From Mycolicibacter engbaekii (GTDB lineage Bacteria > Actinomycetota > Actinomycetes > Mycobacteriales > Mycobacteriaceae), in the NCBI RefSeq assembly GCF_002101585.1, contig NZ_LQOT01000041.1:62001-126000 (forward strand): a stretch of DNA of 64,000 bases, given 5' to 3'. Of the stretch, positions 23,070 to 31,080 are shown piece by piece. The notes beneath the pieces are model-generated. The model was not told the DNA's origin. It saw nothing but the letters and a program-made list of their open reading frames with translations, and did not search any database. Positions within the stretch are counted from its first letter, which is position 1. The number at the start of each line of letters is the position of its first letter. A program made the translations under genes and the position numbers.

Positions 23070-23699
23070 ATGACCTCCGCCCGGGCCGTCAAAAGGACCC
23101 GAACCTCGGCCACCGGCGTCCGCGAGACCCGCAGACTCGAGACCCGGGCCCGGCTGTTCGAGGCCGCGGTGACCGAGATCAGCCAGTACGGACTCGCCGG
23201 CGCGGACGTCAGCGCCATCGCCCATGCGGCCGGGGTGGCGCGCGGCACCTTCTACTTTCACTTTCCGACCAAGGAACACGTGCTGCTGGAACTGCGCCGC
23301 AACGAAGAGCGCAGAATCGTCGACGAACTGCGCGCCGCACAGACCGGCCGCAACGATTTGACCGCGGTGCTCTCCCTGGTGACCGACCGCGTCCTGGACG
23401 CCGAGCAGCGGCTGGGCGAAGTCATCTTCCGGGACATGCTGGGCATGCAGTTCTCGACGACCCGGCCGACCGAGGATCAACTGACCGAGCACCCCCTGGT
23501 GGGGTTCGTGACCGCGACGATCGCCGCGGCACAGGCAGCGGGATCCGTTCCGGCACACGCCGACACCACCGAGCTGGGCGTGTTTTTCCTGACGGGCCTG
23601 TTCGCGTTGCTCGCCACCGGGGCGCATGACTCCCCCACCGCGGATGCCCTGTTCCGCCGGTATGTGACGACGATCGTCAAAGGAATGGAGAAACGATGA
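23070..23699 (+). CDS. TetR family regulator of the diiron-protein operon
   Basis: 209 residues; N-terminal HTH with TRARLFEAAVTEISQYG and ADVSAIAHAAGVARGTFYFHFPTKEHVLLEL at about residues 28-72. The basic N-terminal tail (KRTRTSATGVRETRRLETR) is longer than usual. Its stop overlaps the ATG of the diiron-protein gene (ATGA), giving translational coupling, and a perfect palindrome sits just upstream, so it probably represses its own operon. Ligand unknown. Confidence 0.92.
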   Translation: MTSARAVKRTRTSATGVRETRRLETRARLFEAAVTEISQYGLAGADVSAIAHAAGVARGTFYFHFPTKEHVLLELRRNEERRIVDELRAAQTGRNDLTAVLSLVTDRVLDAEQRLGEVIFRDMLGMQFSTTRPTEDQLTEHPLVGFVTATIAAAQAAGSVPAHADTTELGVFFLTGLFALLATGAHDSPTADALFRRYVTTIVKGMEKR

Positions 23700-24520
23700 A
23701 CAACACCGGCATTGCGGGCTACCGCGACTACCTGCGCCGACGCGACGGTGAGGCCGATCTGCTGAACCGGCGCCTGGCCAACCGGGAGGCCTTCTTCAAC
23801 GACCTTGAGACGCATCCGGTTCGGTCTCGCCACATCGCCGACCCGGAGGTCTTCGTGCGCAACCTGCGCCGCCGCCGGCCCGAGGCCGACGTGGACCCCA
23901 AGATGCTGTTCCTGCTGGCCACCGCCAAGCTGAACCAGACCGAACGATTCGGCGTCGGCCTCGGCGAGACCTATGGGCTCAACAGCGACAAAGAACTGCC
24001 CCCCGAGCGGGTTTATCTGGAACTCGAGGAGCACTACCACACCCGGCTGTTGGCCTACGTGCTCGACATCTTCGATCTGACCTTCCAGGTGGTGCCGCCC
24101 GTCTTCGTGATGCGCCAGTTCGTCAAGATCGCGGTGTTCGTGCCGGAGCGGTGGGGCGCCATGTTCGTCGGGGCGGCAGAGATGGCCGGCTGCGTCATGT
24201 TCTACGAGCTGCGCCGGATCGGCAACGAGCTGTTCGCCGACGAACCCGAGGTGCAAGAGCGCATCGACCGGCTCTACGGCGAGATCCTGACCGACGAGGT
24301 GGGACACGTCGGCTACTGCGCCTCACGGTGCAGCGCTGCCGAACGCGCGATCATGCGGCGGCTGTACCCGCGCATCGGGATGCTGCTGGCCAGGCAGACC
24401 GCTGAGATCAGCCGATTGATGGACCCGAAGTGGCTGCGCGCGCGCCTGAACCGCCCCTTCGATGTGGACGAACTCACCGCGGGGCTGGCCAACGAGACCT
24501 ACCTCGTCGCGCACCCCTAG
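23696..24520 (+). CDS. Ferritin-like diiron protein candidate of unknown function
   Basis: 274 residues, predicted almost wholly helical. Two ExxH pairs are visible, E112-x-x-H115 (ELEEHYH) and E201-x-x-H204 (DEVGH), separated by about 90 residues, with further acidic candidates E83, E162 and E171 in helices between. That layout (E, ExxH, E, ExxH) is the ligand set of ferritin-like diiron-carboxylate oxygenases and oxidases. I do not recognise a named family. Start ATG at 23696 overlaps the TetR stop. Followed by an SDR and an exporter, suggesting oxidation then dehydrogenation or export of a small, perhaps lipid-like, molecule. Diiron assignment is inference from the motif pattern. Confidence 0.72.
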   Translation: MNNTGIAGYRDYLRRRDGEADLLNRRLANREAFFNDLETHPVRSRHIADPEVFVRNLRRRRPEADVDPKMLFLLATAKLNQTERFGVGLGETYGLNSDKELPPERVYLELEEHYHTRLLAYVLDIFDLTFQVVPPVFVMRQFVKIAVFVPERWGAMFVGAAEMAGCVMFYELRRIGNELFADEPEVQERIDRLYGEILTDEVGHVGYCASRCSAAERAIMRRLYPRIGMLLARQTAEISRLMDPKWLRARLNRPFDVDELTAGLANETYLVAHP

Positions 24521-24660
24521 ACACCGGCGCCATTCCCGGGCCGTCGCCAGCGGACTCCGCCTTAGTGATCTAAAGTCTCCCGTATTCGCCGCCGGATATG
24601 GCGCGTGCCCCGATCACGGCTCGGCCGCGTGACGGTGCCGACCCGACTGGAGTGCCGCCC

Positions 24661-25563
24661 GTGATTCTCGAAGCCTTCACGAAGGCCATGCGACGCACGG
24701 GCATGCGCCCGATGCCCCGATGGCGCGGCGCGGCGCCGATCGAGCTGCGCGGCAAGCGCATTCTGTTGACCGGGGCATCCTCAGGGATCGGCGCGGTCGC
24801 CGCCCGCAAGCTGGCCGCCGAGGGGGCCACCGTGTTCGCCGTCGCCCGGCGCGGCGACCTGCTGGACGATGTCGTGGCACAGATCTGTCACGCGGGCGGC
24901 GAGGCCACCGCCATACGGGCCGATCTGGCCGATCTGGATCAGGTCGATGCAGTCATCGAGCAGGTTTCGCACGTCGACATCCTGATCAACAATGCCGCCA
25001 GGTCCATCCGGCGGCCGCTGATCGAATCGCTGGACCGCTGGCACGACGTCGAGCGCGTGATGGCGCTCAACTACTACGCCCCGCTGCGACTCATCCGGGG
25101 CCTGGCTCCGGGAATGATCGAGCGCGGCGACGGGCATGTGATCAACATCGCGACCTGGCGTGTGCTGCCGGAGTCGTCGCCGATGTTCGCCGTGTACAAC
25201 GCCTCCAAGGCGGCGTTGAGCGCCGTGAGCCGTGTCATCGACACCGAGTGGGGCCGCGCCGGCGTGCACTCCACGACCATCTACTACCCGTTGGTGGCGA
25301 CGCCGATGATCGCGCCGACCCGGGCCTACGACGGCCTCGTCGCACTCACCGCCGAGGAGACCGCTGACTGGATGGTCACCGCCTGCAAGCTGCGGCCGAT
25401 CCGCATCGCGCCCCGCAAAGCGCTCGCGCTGCGCGCCGTCGACGTGATCGCACCGCGCGTCCTCAACAACATCCTGGAACGCGAGACCGACCGGCTCAAC
25501 GCCCGGGCCGGCACGCCTGGCCAGCAGAGGCCCATGGCCGGCGAAAAGGACACAGCGCAATGA
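24661..25563 (+). CDS. SDR family oxidoreductase with atypical active site
   Basis: Short-chain dehydrogenase with the NAD(P) loop TGASSGIG, the NNAA motif (ILINNAARS) and the catalytic YNASK. The strand-5 serine normally 13 residues before the Tyr is not there: the segment reads VINIATWRVLPESS with Thr at the expected site and one extra residue, so catalysis may be altered. GTG at 24661 (300 residues) is chosen because GGAG lies 8 nt upstream; ATG at 24598 would add 21 residues. The ATGA overlap with the next gene shows an operon with the DMT transporter. Confidence 0.85.
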   Translation: MILEAFTKAMRRTGMRPMPRWRGAAPIELRGKRILLTGASSGIGAVAARKLAAEGATVFAVARRGDLLDDVVAQICHAGGEATAIRADLADLDQVDAVIEQVSHVDILINNAARSIRRPLIESLDRWHDVERVMALNYYAPLRLIRGLAPGMIERGDGHVINIATWRVLPESSPMFAVYNASKAALSAVSRVIDTEWGRAGVHSTTIYYPLVATPMIAPTRAYDGLVALTAEETADWMVTACKLRPIRIAPRKALALRAVDVIAPRVLNNILERETDRLNARAGTPGQQRPMAGEKDTAQ

Positions 25564-26510
25564 CGGCGCCCGGCCGACGGCCCGAGAACCTGTTGCTGGG
25601 AGCGGGTTTGACCACAGCCGCCTTCTTCTGTGTGGCTCTGGTCGGGGCGTTGGCCAAGGTTTCCGGCCAGTACACCTCGACCGGCGTGTTACTGCTGTCG
25701 CAGAACTTCGTCGGGCTGTTGTTCGTGATCCCGGTCGCGGTGCGAGGCGGCTGGTCGTTCGTGCGCACCGATCGAATCGGCCTGCACGTGCTGCGCTCGG
25801 CCGCCGGAACCGGGTGCTGGTACGCCCTGTTCTTCGCCATCGGGCACATCCCGCTGGCCAACGCCACGCTGCTCACCTACAGCGCGCCGCTGTGGATGCC
25901 GCTGATCGCCTGGGCCGTTTCACGGCAACGAGTTTCGGCACTGACCTGGACGGGTGCCGGGCTCGGCTTCGTCGGGGTGATGTTCGTGCTGCAACCGCAG
26001 GCGGCCAGATTCAGCGTGGGCGAGCTGTCCGCACTCGCGGGTGCGCTGTTTTTGGCGATCGCCATGATGACGGTGCGCTGGCTCGGTGCCACCGAACCGA
26101 TGGCGCGAGTGCTGTTCTACTACTTCCTGCTCTCAACGCTCATGGCGGTGCCGTTCGCCGTCGCAGATTGGCGGCCGCTGCAGGCCGGCGTCTGGATGTG
26201 GCTGGCGGCGCTGGGATTCGCCCAGGTGTTCTCGCAGGCGTTGATCGTGCTGGCCTACCGCTACGCCCCGGCGGAGAAGGTCGGTCCCTGTATCTACTCG
26301 GTGATCGTGTTCACCGCCCTGATCGACTGGATCGTCTGGCACCACCCGCCGGCCCTGATCACCTATGCGGGCATGGCACTGGTGATCGGCGGGGGCCTGA
26401 TCGCCGTACAGGCCAGGGCCGCCACGCCCCAGATCGCGCCCACCCCACCGGCGGCAGCTGACGGCGGCGTCCCGGCGGTGCCGGAGCGCGACCCGTTGCC
26501 GCAGCAGTGA
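25560..26510 (+). CDS. DMT superfamily (EamA) transporter
   Basis: 316-residue integral membrane protein with ten hydrophobic segments in two EamA repeats (about residues 12-145 and 150-285). Typical motifs include the PLANATLLTYSAPLWMPL loop at the end of repeat 1 and YAPAEKVGPCIYSVIVF in repeat 2. The C-terminal 30 residues are Pro/Ala-rich and cytosolic. Such proteins export amino acids, drugs or other small metabolites; substrate cannot be read. Coupled to the SDR gene by a 4-bp overlap. Confidence 0.88.
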   Translation: MTAPGRRPENLLLGAGLTTAAFFCVALVGALAKVSGQYTSTGVLLLSQNFVGLLFVIPVAVRGGWSFVRTDRIGLHVLRSAAGTGCWYALFFAIGHIPLANATLLTYSAPLWMPLIAWAVSRQRVSALTWTGAGLGFVGVMFVLQPQAARFSVGELSALAGALFLAIAMMTVRWLGATEPMARVLFYYFLLSTLMAVPFAVADWRPLQAGVWMWLAALGFAQVFSQALIVLAYRYAPAEKVGPCIYSVIVFTALIDWIVWHHPPALITYAGMALVIGGGLIAVQARAATPQIAPTPPAAADGGVPAVPERDPLPQQ

Positions 26511-26638
26511 GCCGGGACTGCCACGGGGACCGTCGCCGTACCGGATCAGCCGCAGGACTGTAACGACCGGCAAACGGTTTCGTCGTGGCGCCCCAAATCG
26601 GCGATAGGCGCTCGACCGCCCGTGCTACTAATGGCACC

Positions 26639-27733
26639 GTGACCGACCTGCACCGATCGTCACCGATGCTGCCCGAGTGGAGCACGCCCAGCATGGAACG
26701 GGGCTCGCATCGGCGTCCGCATCAGGTCGGTGCCCACCGGATCGGAAACGAGGCGATTCGCCGTCCGCCACGGTATTACCCCATCTCCGAGATTCTGCAC
26801 ATTCCGGATCCGCCCGCGCCGCGAAAACCCGCACCGGCCTCCGGCTGGCGCCGGCTCGTTTATGAGGCCTCCTTCCGCGGCATCAACGTGGGGGAATCCC
26901 GGGTTGAACAGCGTTTCCGCGCACTGCGCGATCAGATCCGTCGGAACATGCCCAAACACTTGGTAGTCGGCGTGGTCTCCGGTAAAGGCGGCGTCGGCAA
27001 GACCACGCTGACCACCTGTATCGGCGGCATACTCCGGGAATGCCGCTCGGACAACGTGGTGGCGATCGACGCCGCACCGGGCTTCGGCACATTGGCCGAC
27101 CGGATCGATTCCAGCGCCCCGGACGGTTACACCGAGATCATCTCCAAGACCGCGGTGGCAGGCTACACCGATATCCGGGAACATCTGGGCCAGAACAACA
27201 TCGGTCTGGATGTGCTGTCGGGCAATCAGACCTCCGACCAGCCTCGTCCCCTGGTGCCCTCGATGCTGAACGACGCGCTGGACCGCCTGTGCCGCACGCA
27301 CCAGATCGTCCTGATCGATACGTCGGACAACCTGGAGCATCCGGTGATGAGGGCGGTGTTCGACTCCTGCGACGCCTTGGTCTTTGTGTCCGGGCTCACC
27401 GGCGACACCGCAATGCCGGTCGCCCGTGCCATCGATCTGCTCCGCGCCATGGACTACCACGACCTGTTGGCGCGTTCGATAGTCATCCTCAACAACAGCC
27501 GCAAGCACGCCACGGCGAATGCGCGAGACTACTTGACCGATCTGTTCATCGAAGCCGAGATCCACGCCGAGTACATGCCGTATGACCCGCACCTTGCCAA
27601 AGGCGGCATCATCGATACGCAGTACGCGCTTCGCCCGCAGAACCGGCTACGACTGTTCGAGATAACCGCGGCGCTGGCGGATCACAATGCGCGCAGAGCC
27701 GATCGGCTGAGCGACCTGGGCTGGGACATCTGA
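26639..27733 (+). CDS. MinD/ParA-like ATPase, EspI-like
   Basis: 364 residues: a Pro/Arg-rich disordered N-terminal region (about 1-75), then a deviant Walker A GKGGVGKTT (115-123) and the MinD-type nucleotide fold, with IDTSD in the place of the Walker B/A' segment. The FRGINVGESRVEQRFRALRDQIRR stretch before the ATPase is typical of MinD-like proteins linked to type VII secretion (EspI/Rv3876 kind). No ESX core genes, parB or min genes are near. GTG at 26639 is the best start by context, though no strong ribosome site is seen; an ATG at 26666 is possible. Convergent with the tRNA and sepX side. Confidence 0.78.
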   Translation: MTDLHRSSPMLPEWSTPSMERGSHRRPHQVGAHRIGNEAIRRPPRYYPISEILHIPDPPAPRKPAPASGWRRLVYEASFRGINVGESRVEQRFRALRDQIRRNMPKHLVVGVVSGKGGVGKTTLTTCIGGILRECRSDNVVAIDAAPGFGTLADRIDSSAPDGYTEIISKTAVAGYTDIREHLGQNNIGLDVLSGNQTSDQPRPLVPSMLNDALDRLCRTHQIVLIDTSDNLEHPVMRAVFDSCDALVFVSGLTGDTAMPVARAIDLLRAMDYHDLLARSIVILNNSRKHATANARDYLTDLFIEAEIHAEYMPYDPHLAKGGIIDTQYALRPQNRLRLFEITAALADHNARRADRLSDLGWDI

Positions 27734-27748
27734 ACTACTCGAACTCTG

Positions 27749-27821
27749 TGGAGCTAAGGGGAATCGAACCCCTGACCTTCTCGATGCGAACGAGACGCGC
27801 TACCAACTGCGCTATAGCCCC
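27749..27821 (-). tRNA. tRNA-Ala (anticodon CGC)
   Basis: 73-nt cloverleaf on the minus strand. Acceptor GGGGCTA pairs with TAGCTCC and contains the G3-U70 wobble that identifies alanine tRNAs. The D arm reads GCGC...GCGC, anticodon stem TCTCG/CGAGA with loop TTCGCAT (anticodon CGC, reading GCG codons), and the T arm is GGGG-TTCGATT-CCCC. The CCA end is not encoded. A TAATCT -10-like box lies at 27833-27838, 11 bp upstream of the 5' end. The gene marks the border between the accessory stretch to the left and the conserved sepX-galU block. Confidence 0.97.
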
Positions 27822-27870
27822 TGACCGGACAGAGATTACCAGCCCCCGCCCGGACCTCTGAAACCGAGAC

Positions 27871-28956
27871 CTACTGACCGGATGCGCGCGGCAGGTCGCC
27901 CCGCCAGTCGTAGCGGCCGCCGCTGGACGCGTACTCCAGGTGCTCGAACTCCGGGTCCTCGTCGTCGATCTCGAGCACCGCCACGCCCGGTCGCCGCAGC
28001 CGTGACGGCACCACCTCGAACGCGCCGGTGTGAGCGCCCTCGCGCTGCATGCGCGGCCGGTCGGCGCGCCGTGCGCGCCGAGCCCGCACCTGCTGTTCGA
28101 TACGGGTCTGGCGACGCAGGTAGGCCAGATAGAGCACGGTTGCGCCCGCCGCGACCCCGCAGATCCACCAGGCGCTGGGCGCCACGGTGAAGGCGGTGAG
28201 GGCCGAGAGCACCAGGACCACCGCCAGCGACATCAGCACCCGCTTGCGGAACTCGTACTTGCGCGCGCTGACCGCCGCCGCGGTGTCGATACGGGGCCGC
28301 CGGGCCCGCGCGGACACCCCGGAAACGCCCGGTCGCCGCGGTTCCGCCTCGGGTTCCAGCCCGGAGGTGTCCTCGACGTATTCGTACTCGTAGCCCTCGG
28401 CGTCGGCTTCTGCCTCGGCGTCGGCCTCGTACTCGTCGTCGGCCTCGTTCTCAGGCTCGTATTCGGCCTCCGGCTCGGGCTGAGCCTCGGTTTCGGCCTC
28501 TGCGGCCTCTGCGGCCTCGTGCGCCTGCGCTTCGGTGGCCGCCTGCGCCAGCTCGCCGGCGTCGTCGCTGATGACATCGACATCCAGGTAGTCCAGCTCG
28601 GTCTGCTCACCGACCTGGTGCTCGGCGGCGACGAACACCGCGGCCGCGGCGACGAACACCCGAGAACCGCTCTCGGCGGGCGCGTCGTCAACGTCATCGA
28701 CATCGTCGATGTCGTCGATGTCGTCGGCCTCGTCGTCACCGCTGTGCTGCCAGTGCGGGTCGCTGCGGTGCCCGGCGGCCGGGCCGCCTCTCTTGAGCAG
28801 GCGGGCGCTGGACCCGCTGGTCAGGACCCTGGTAGCCAACGCCACGTCACTGGTTCGACGCACCGCGTCACGCTTGCTGACCAGCATCGGCACCAGTACG
28901 AACAGCCAGAGAACGACCAGTGAGATCCAGAGCAATGATTGTGGGATGCTGGGCAT
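27871..28956 (-). CDS. sepX: Divisome protein SepX/GlpR
   Basis: 361-residue membrane protein (Rv0996-type). TM1 at about residues 8-26 right at the N-terminus, followed by KRDAVRRTSD; a long Glu/Asp/Ala-rich low-complexity cytosolic region (about 65-205); a TM hairpin at about 240-280; and a basic C-terminal tail. Actinobacterial SepX/GlpR localises to the division septum and interacts with FtsZ/Wag31 in characterised species. ATG at 28956 is chosen because AAGGAG lies about 10 nt upstream and TM1 begins at once. The acidic linker is made of near-repetitive GAX codons, which explains the simple-sequence look near 28.4-28.7 kb. Confidence 0.88.
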   Translation of the reverse strand: MPSIPQSLLWISLVVLWLFVLVPMLVSKRDAVRRTSDVALATRVLTSGSSARLLKRGGPAAGHRSDPHWQHSGDDEADDIDDIDDVDDVDDAPAESGSRVFVAAAAVFVAAEHQVGEQTELDYLDVDVISDDAGELAQAATEAQAHEAAEAAEAETEAQPEPEAEYEPENEADDEYEADAEAEADAEGYEYEYVEDTSGLEPEAEPRRPGVSGVSARARRPRIDTAAAVSARKYEFRKRVLMSLAVVLVLSALTAFTVAPSAWWICGVAAGATVLYLAYLRRQTRIEQQVRARRARRADRPRMQREGAHTGAFEVVPSRLRRPGVAVLEIDDEDPEFEHLEYASSGGRYDWRGDLPRASGQ

Positions 28957-29029
28957 GGTTGGCCTGCTCCTTTCCGAGCCAAGGCTAGGTGTGGGAGCCA
29001 CACAGGCCTCGGATGACGCGCCGAACCAG

Positions 29030-29043
29030 TTACATCGATGTAA
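29030..29043. promoter_or_regulatory. Perfect 14-bp palindrome upstream of sepX
   Basis: TTACATCGATGTAA is fully self-complementary and lies 74 bp before the sepX start, in a 150-bp AT-richer gap between sepX and rimJ. Its position suits an operator or RNA polymerase-proximal site for sepX. The regulator is unknown. Confidence 0.45.
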
Positions 29044-29106
29044 TTTACTCTCTGACCTCGTCAGTCACAACTACCACACGGGTAACATTGGCCTGGTAAT
29101 TGCGCG

Positions 29107-29769
29107 TCAGGCGCGGGCGGCCCGGCCGGACTGAATCAGGGCCGACGTCACCGATCCGGCCACCTCTTCGATGGTCAGCGCCACCAGCAGGTGGTCCCGC
29201 CACGCCCCGTCCACATCCAGGTAGCGCTTCAGCAGCCCTTCCTCACGAAAGCCGACTTTGGCCAGCACCGCCCGGCTGGCCGCGTTCTCTGGCCGCACAG
29301 TGGCCTCCACCCGGTGCAGACGAACCGGCCCGAAGCAGTGGTCGAGCCCCAGCGCGACCGCCGCGGTGGCCACTCCCCCGCCGGCCACCGCAGACGACAC
29401 CCAGTAGCCGATCCACGCCGACCGCAGCGCCCCGTGCGCGATGTTGCCCACGGTCAGCTGGCCGCAGAACCGGCCGTCGAGTTCGATCACGTACGGCAGC
29501 ATCCGACCGTAGCGGGCCTCCGAGCGCAGGCTGGAGCACAGCGGCGGCCACGCGGCGCTGCCATGCCGCGTCACCCAGTCCACCTCCACGCTGGGCTCCC
29601 ACCGCTCCAGATAGGCCCGGTCGGCCAACCGGATGCGGCTCCAGGCCACGCCGTCTCGCATGCGCACCGGCCGCAGCCGAATCACTCCGGCCGGCACCCG
29701 CAGCGGGCCGAGCACACTCGGCCAGCCGGGATGCTCTACGGCTTTGAACGGCCACCAATTGACCAACAT
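29107..29769 (-). CDS. rimJ: Ribosomal protein S5-alanine N-acetyltransferase-like GNAT
   Basis: 220-residue GNAT enzyme of the RimJ/RimL group (Rv0995). Visible: the RLRPVRMRDG N-terminal strand, IGYWVSSAVAGGGVATAA acetyl-CoA loop and the RimJ/L C-terminal signature ATVRPENAASRAVLAKVGFREEGLLKRYL. Characterised RimJ acetylates the N-terminus of S5; for the mycobacterial protein this is inferred. Starts 10 bp after the moeA stop, so part of the galU-moeA-rimJ operon. Confidence 0.88.
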   Translation of the reverse strand: MLVNWWPFKAVEHPGWPSVLGPLRVPAGVIRLRPVRMRDGVAWSRIRLADRAYLERWEPSVEVDWVTRHGSAAWPPLCSSLRSEARYGRMLPYVIELDGRFCGQLTVGNIAHGALRSAWIGYWVSSAVAGGGVATAAVALGLDHCFGPVRLHRVEATVRPENAASRAVLAKVGFREEGLLKRYLDVDGAWRDHLLVALTIEEVAGSVTSALIQSGRAARA

Positions 29770-29779
29770 GGCCCCGGGC

Positions 29780-31048
29780 TCAACCGCGCTGAGCCAGGAA
29801 GGCGACGTCCACCAACTCGCCGGCGGCGACCTGCTCGACCTCTTCGGGCACCACCACCAGGCAGTTCGCCTCGGCCAGTGTGGCCAGCAGATGCGACGAC
29901 GAACCTCCCGAGGACCCGAGCACCTGCACCAGGAACTCCCCGGTCTCCTCGTCGCGCATCAACTGGCCCCGCAGGAATCCCTTGCGCCCCGGCATGGAGC
30001 TGATCGGCCCCAGGGTGCGGGCGCGCACCATACGGCGCATCGGCTCGCGTTTACCCAGCGACAGCCGGATCAGCGGGCGGATCATCACCTCGAACACCAC
30101 CAGCGCGCTCACCGGGTTGGTGGGCAGCAGGAAGGTCGGCACGCCTTCGGGGCCCAGCTGGCCGAAGCCCTGCACCGATCCGGGGTGCATCGCGATCCGG
30201 GCGACCTCCACGTCACCGAGTTCAGACAGCACGGCGCGCACCTCGTCGGCCGCAGCGCCGCCGACCCCACCGGCGATCACCACCACTTCGGACCGGTTGA
30301 GCTGACCCTCGACCACCTCGCGCAGCTTCTTCGGGTCGTTGCTGACGATCCCGACTCGGTTCACCTCCGCCCCGGCGTCCCGGCCGGCGGCGGCCAGCGC
30401 ATAGGAGTCGACGTCGTAGACCTGCCCATTGCCGGGCGTGCGGTTGACGTCCACCAGTTCGCCGCCCACCGCCATGACCGACAGCCGGGGGCGCGGATGC
30501 ACCAGCACCCGGTCGCGGCCCACGGCGGCCAGCAGGCCCACCTGGGCGGCCCCGACCACCGTGCCGGCGCGCACGGCGACATCACCGGGCTGCACGTCGT
30601 CGCCGACCCGGCGCACATAGTCGCCGGGGCGCACGCCGCGCAGCACCCGGACCCGGGAGTTGCCGCCGTCGGTCCAGCGCAGCGGCAGCACCGCGTCAGC
30701 CAGGGTGGGCATCGGGGCACCGGTCTGAATCCGGGTGGCCAGTTTGGGTTGCAGCCGGGTGGGGGTGCGGGCACCGGCTTCGATGACACCGAGCACCGGC
30801 AGCGTGACCACGGCCTCCTCGCGCTGCGAGCCGTCGGAGGTGTCGCCGATCGCCTCAGCACCCAGGACGTCGACACTGCGCACCGCGTAGCCGTCAATGG
30901 CGGCCTGGTCGAATGCGGGCATGGGCCGCTCGGCGACCACCTCTTCGGCGCACATCAGGCCCTGCGCCTCGGCGATCGCCACCCGCACCGGGCGGGGCGC
31001 CACCGCAGCAGCCGCAACCCGGGCCTGCTGCTCCTCAACCGAACGCAC
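29780..31048 (-). CDS. moeA: Molybdopterin molybdotransferase MoeA1
   Basis: Inserts molybdate into adenylated molybdopterin to complete Moco. 422 residues from GTG at 31048, with AAAGG 5 nt upstream; the frame is open further upstream. Motifs: AIDGYAVRS near the N-terminus, IEAGARTPTRLQPK and IQTGAPMPTLADAVLPL, the VGGVGGAAADEV loop (usually SGGVS) and LPTNPVSALV (usually PGNPVS). The substitutions in the last two motifs also occur in Rv0994, the syntenic M. tuberculosis MoeA1. Lies between galU (32 bp) and rimJ (10 bp). Confidence 0.92.
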   Translation of the reverse strand: MRSVEEQQARVAAAAVAPRPVRVAIAEAQGLMCAEEVVAERPMPAFDQAAIDGYAVRSVDVLGAEAIGDTSDGSQREEAVVTLPVLGVIEAGARTPTRLQPKLATRIQTGAPMPTLADAVLPLRWTDGGNSRVRVLRGVRPGDYVRRVGDDVQPGDVAVRAGTVVGAAQVGLLAAVGRDRVLVHPRPRLSVMAVGGELVDVNRTPGNGQVYDVDSYALAAAGRDAGAEVNRVGIVSNDPKKLREVVEGQLNRSEVVVIAGGVGGAAADEVRAVLSELGDVEVARIAMHPGSVQGFGQLGPEGVPTFLLPTNPVSALVVFEVMIRPLIRLSLGKREPMRRMVRARTLGPISSMPGRKGFLRGQLMRDEETGEFLVQVLGSSGGSSSHLLATLAEANCLVVVPEEVEQVAAGELVDVAFLAQRG

Positions 31049-31080
31049 GTGTGCCTTTCTCCGTTGCAGCCTGACCTCGG

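Noticed and set aside
18147..27821. Accessory stretch ending at tRNA-Ala as an integrative element
   Set aside because: No integrase, no second copy of the tRNA 3' end and no mobilisation gene is seen; it is accessory by content only.
28380..28740. Repetitive GAC/GAG-type sequence that could look like a repeat array
   Set aside because: It encodes the acidic low-complexity linker of SepX; units are irregular and there are no spacers, so it is not a CRISPR array or tandem-repeat locus.
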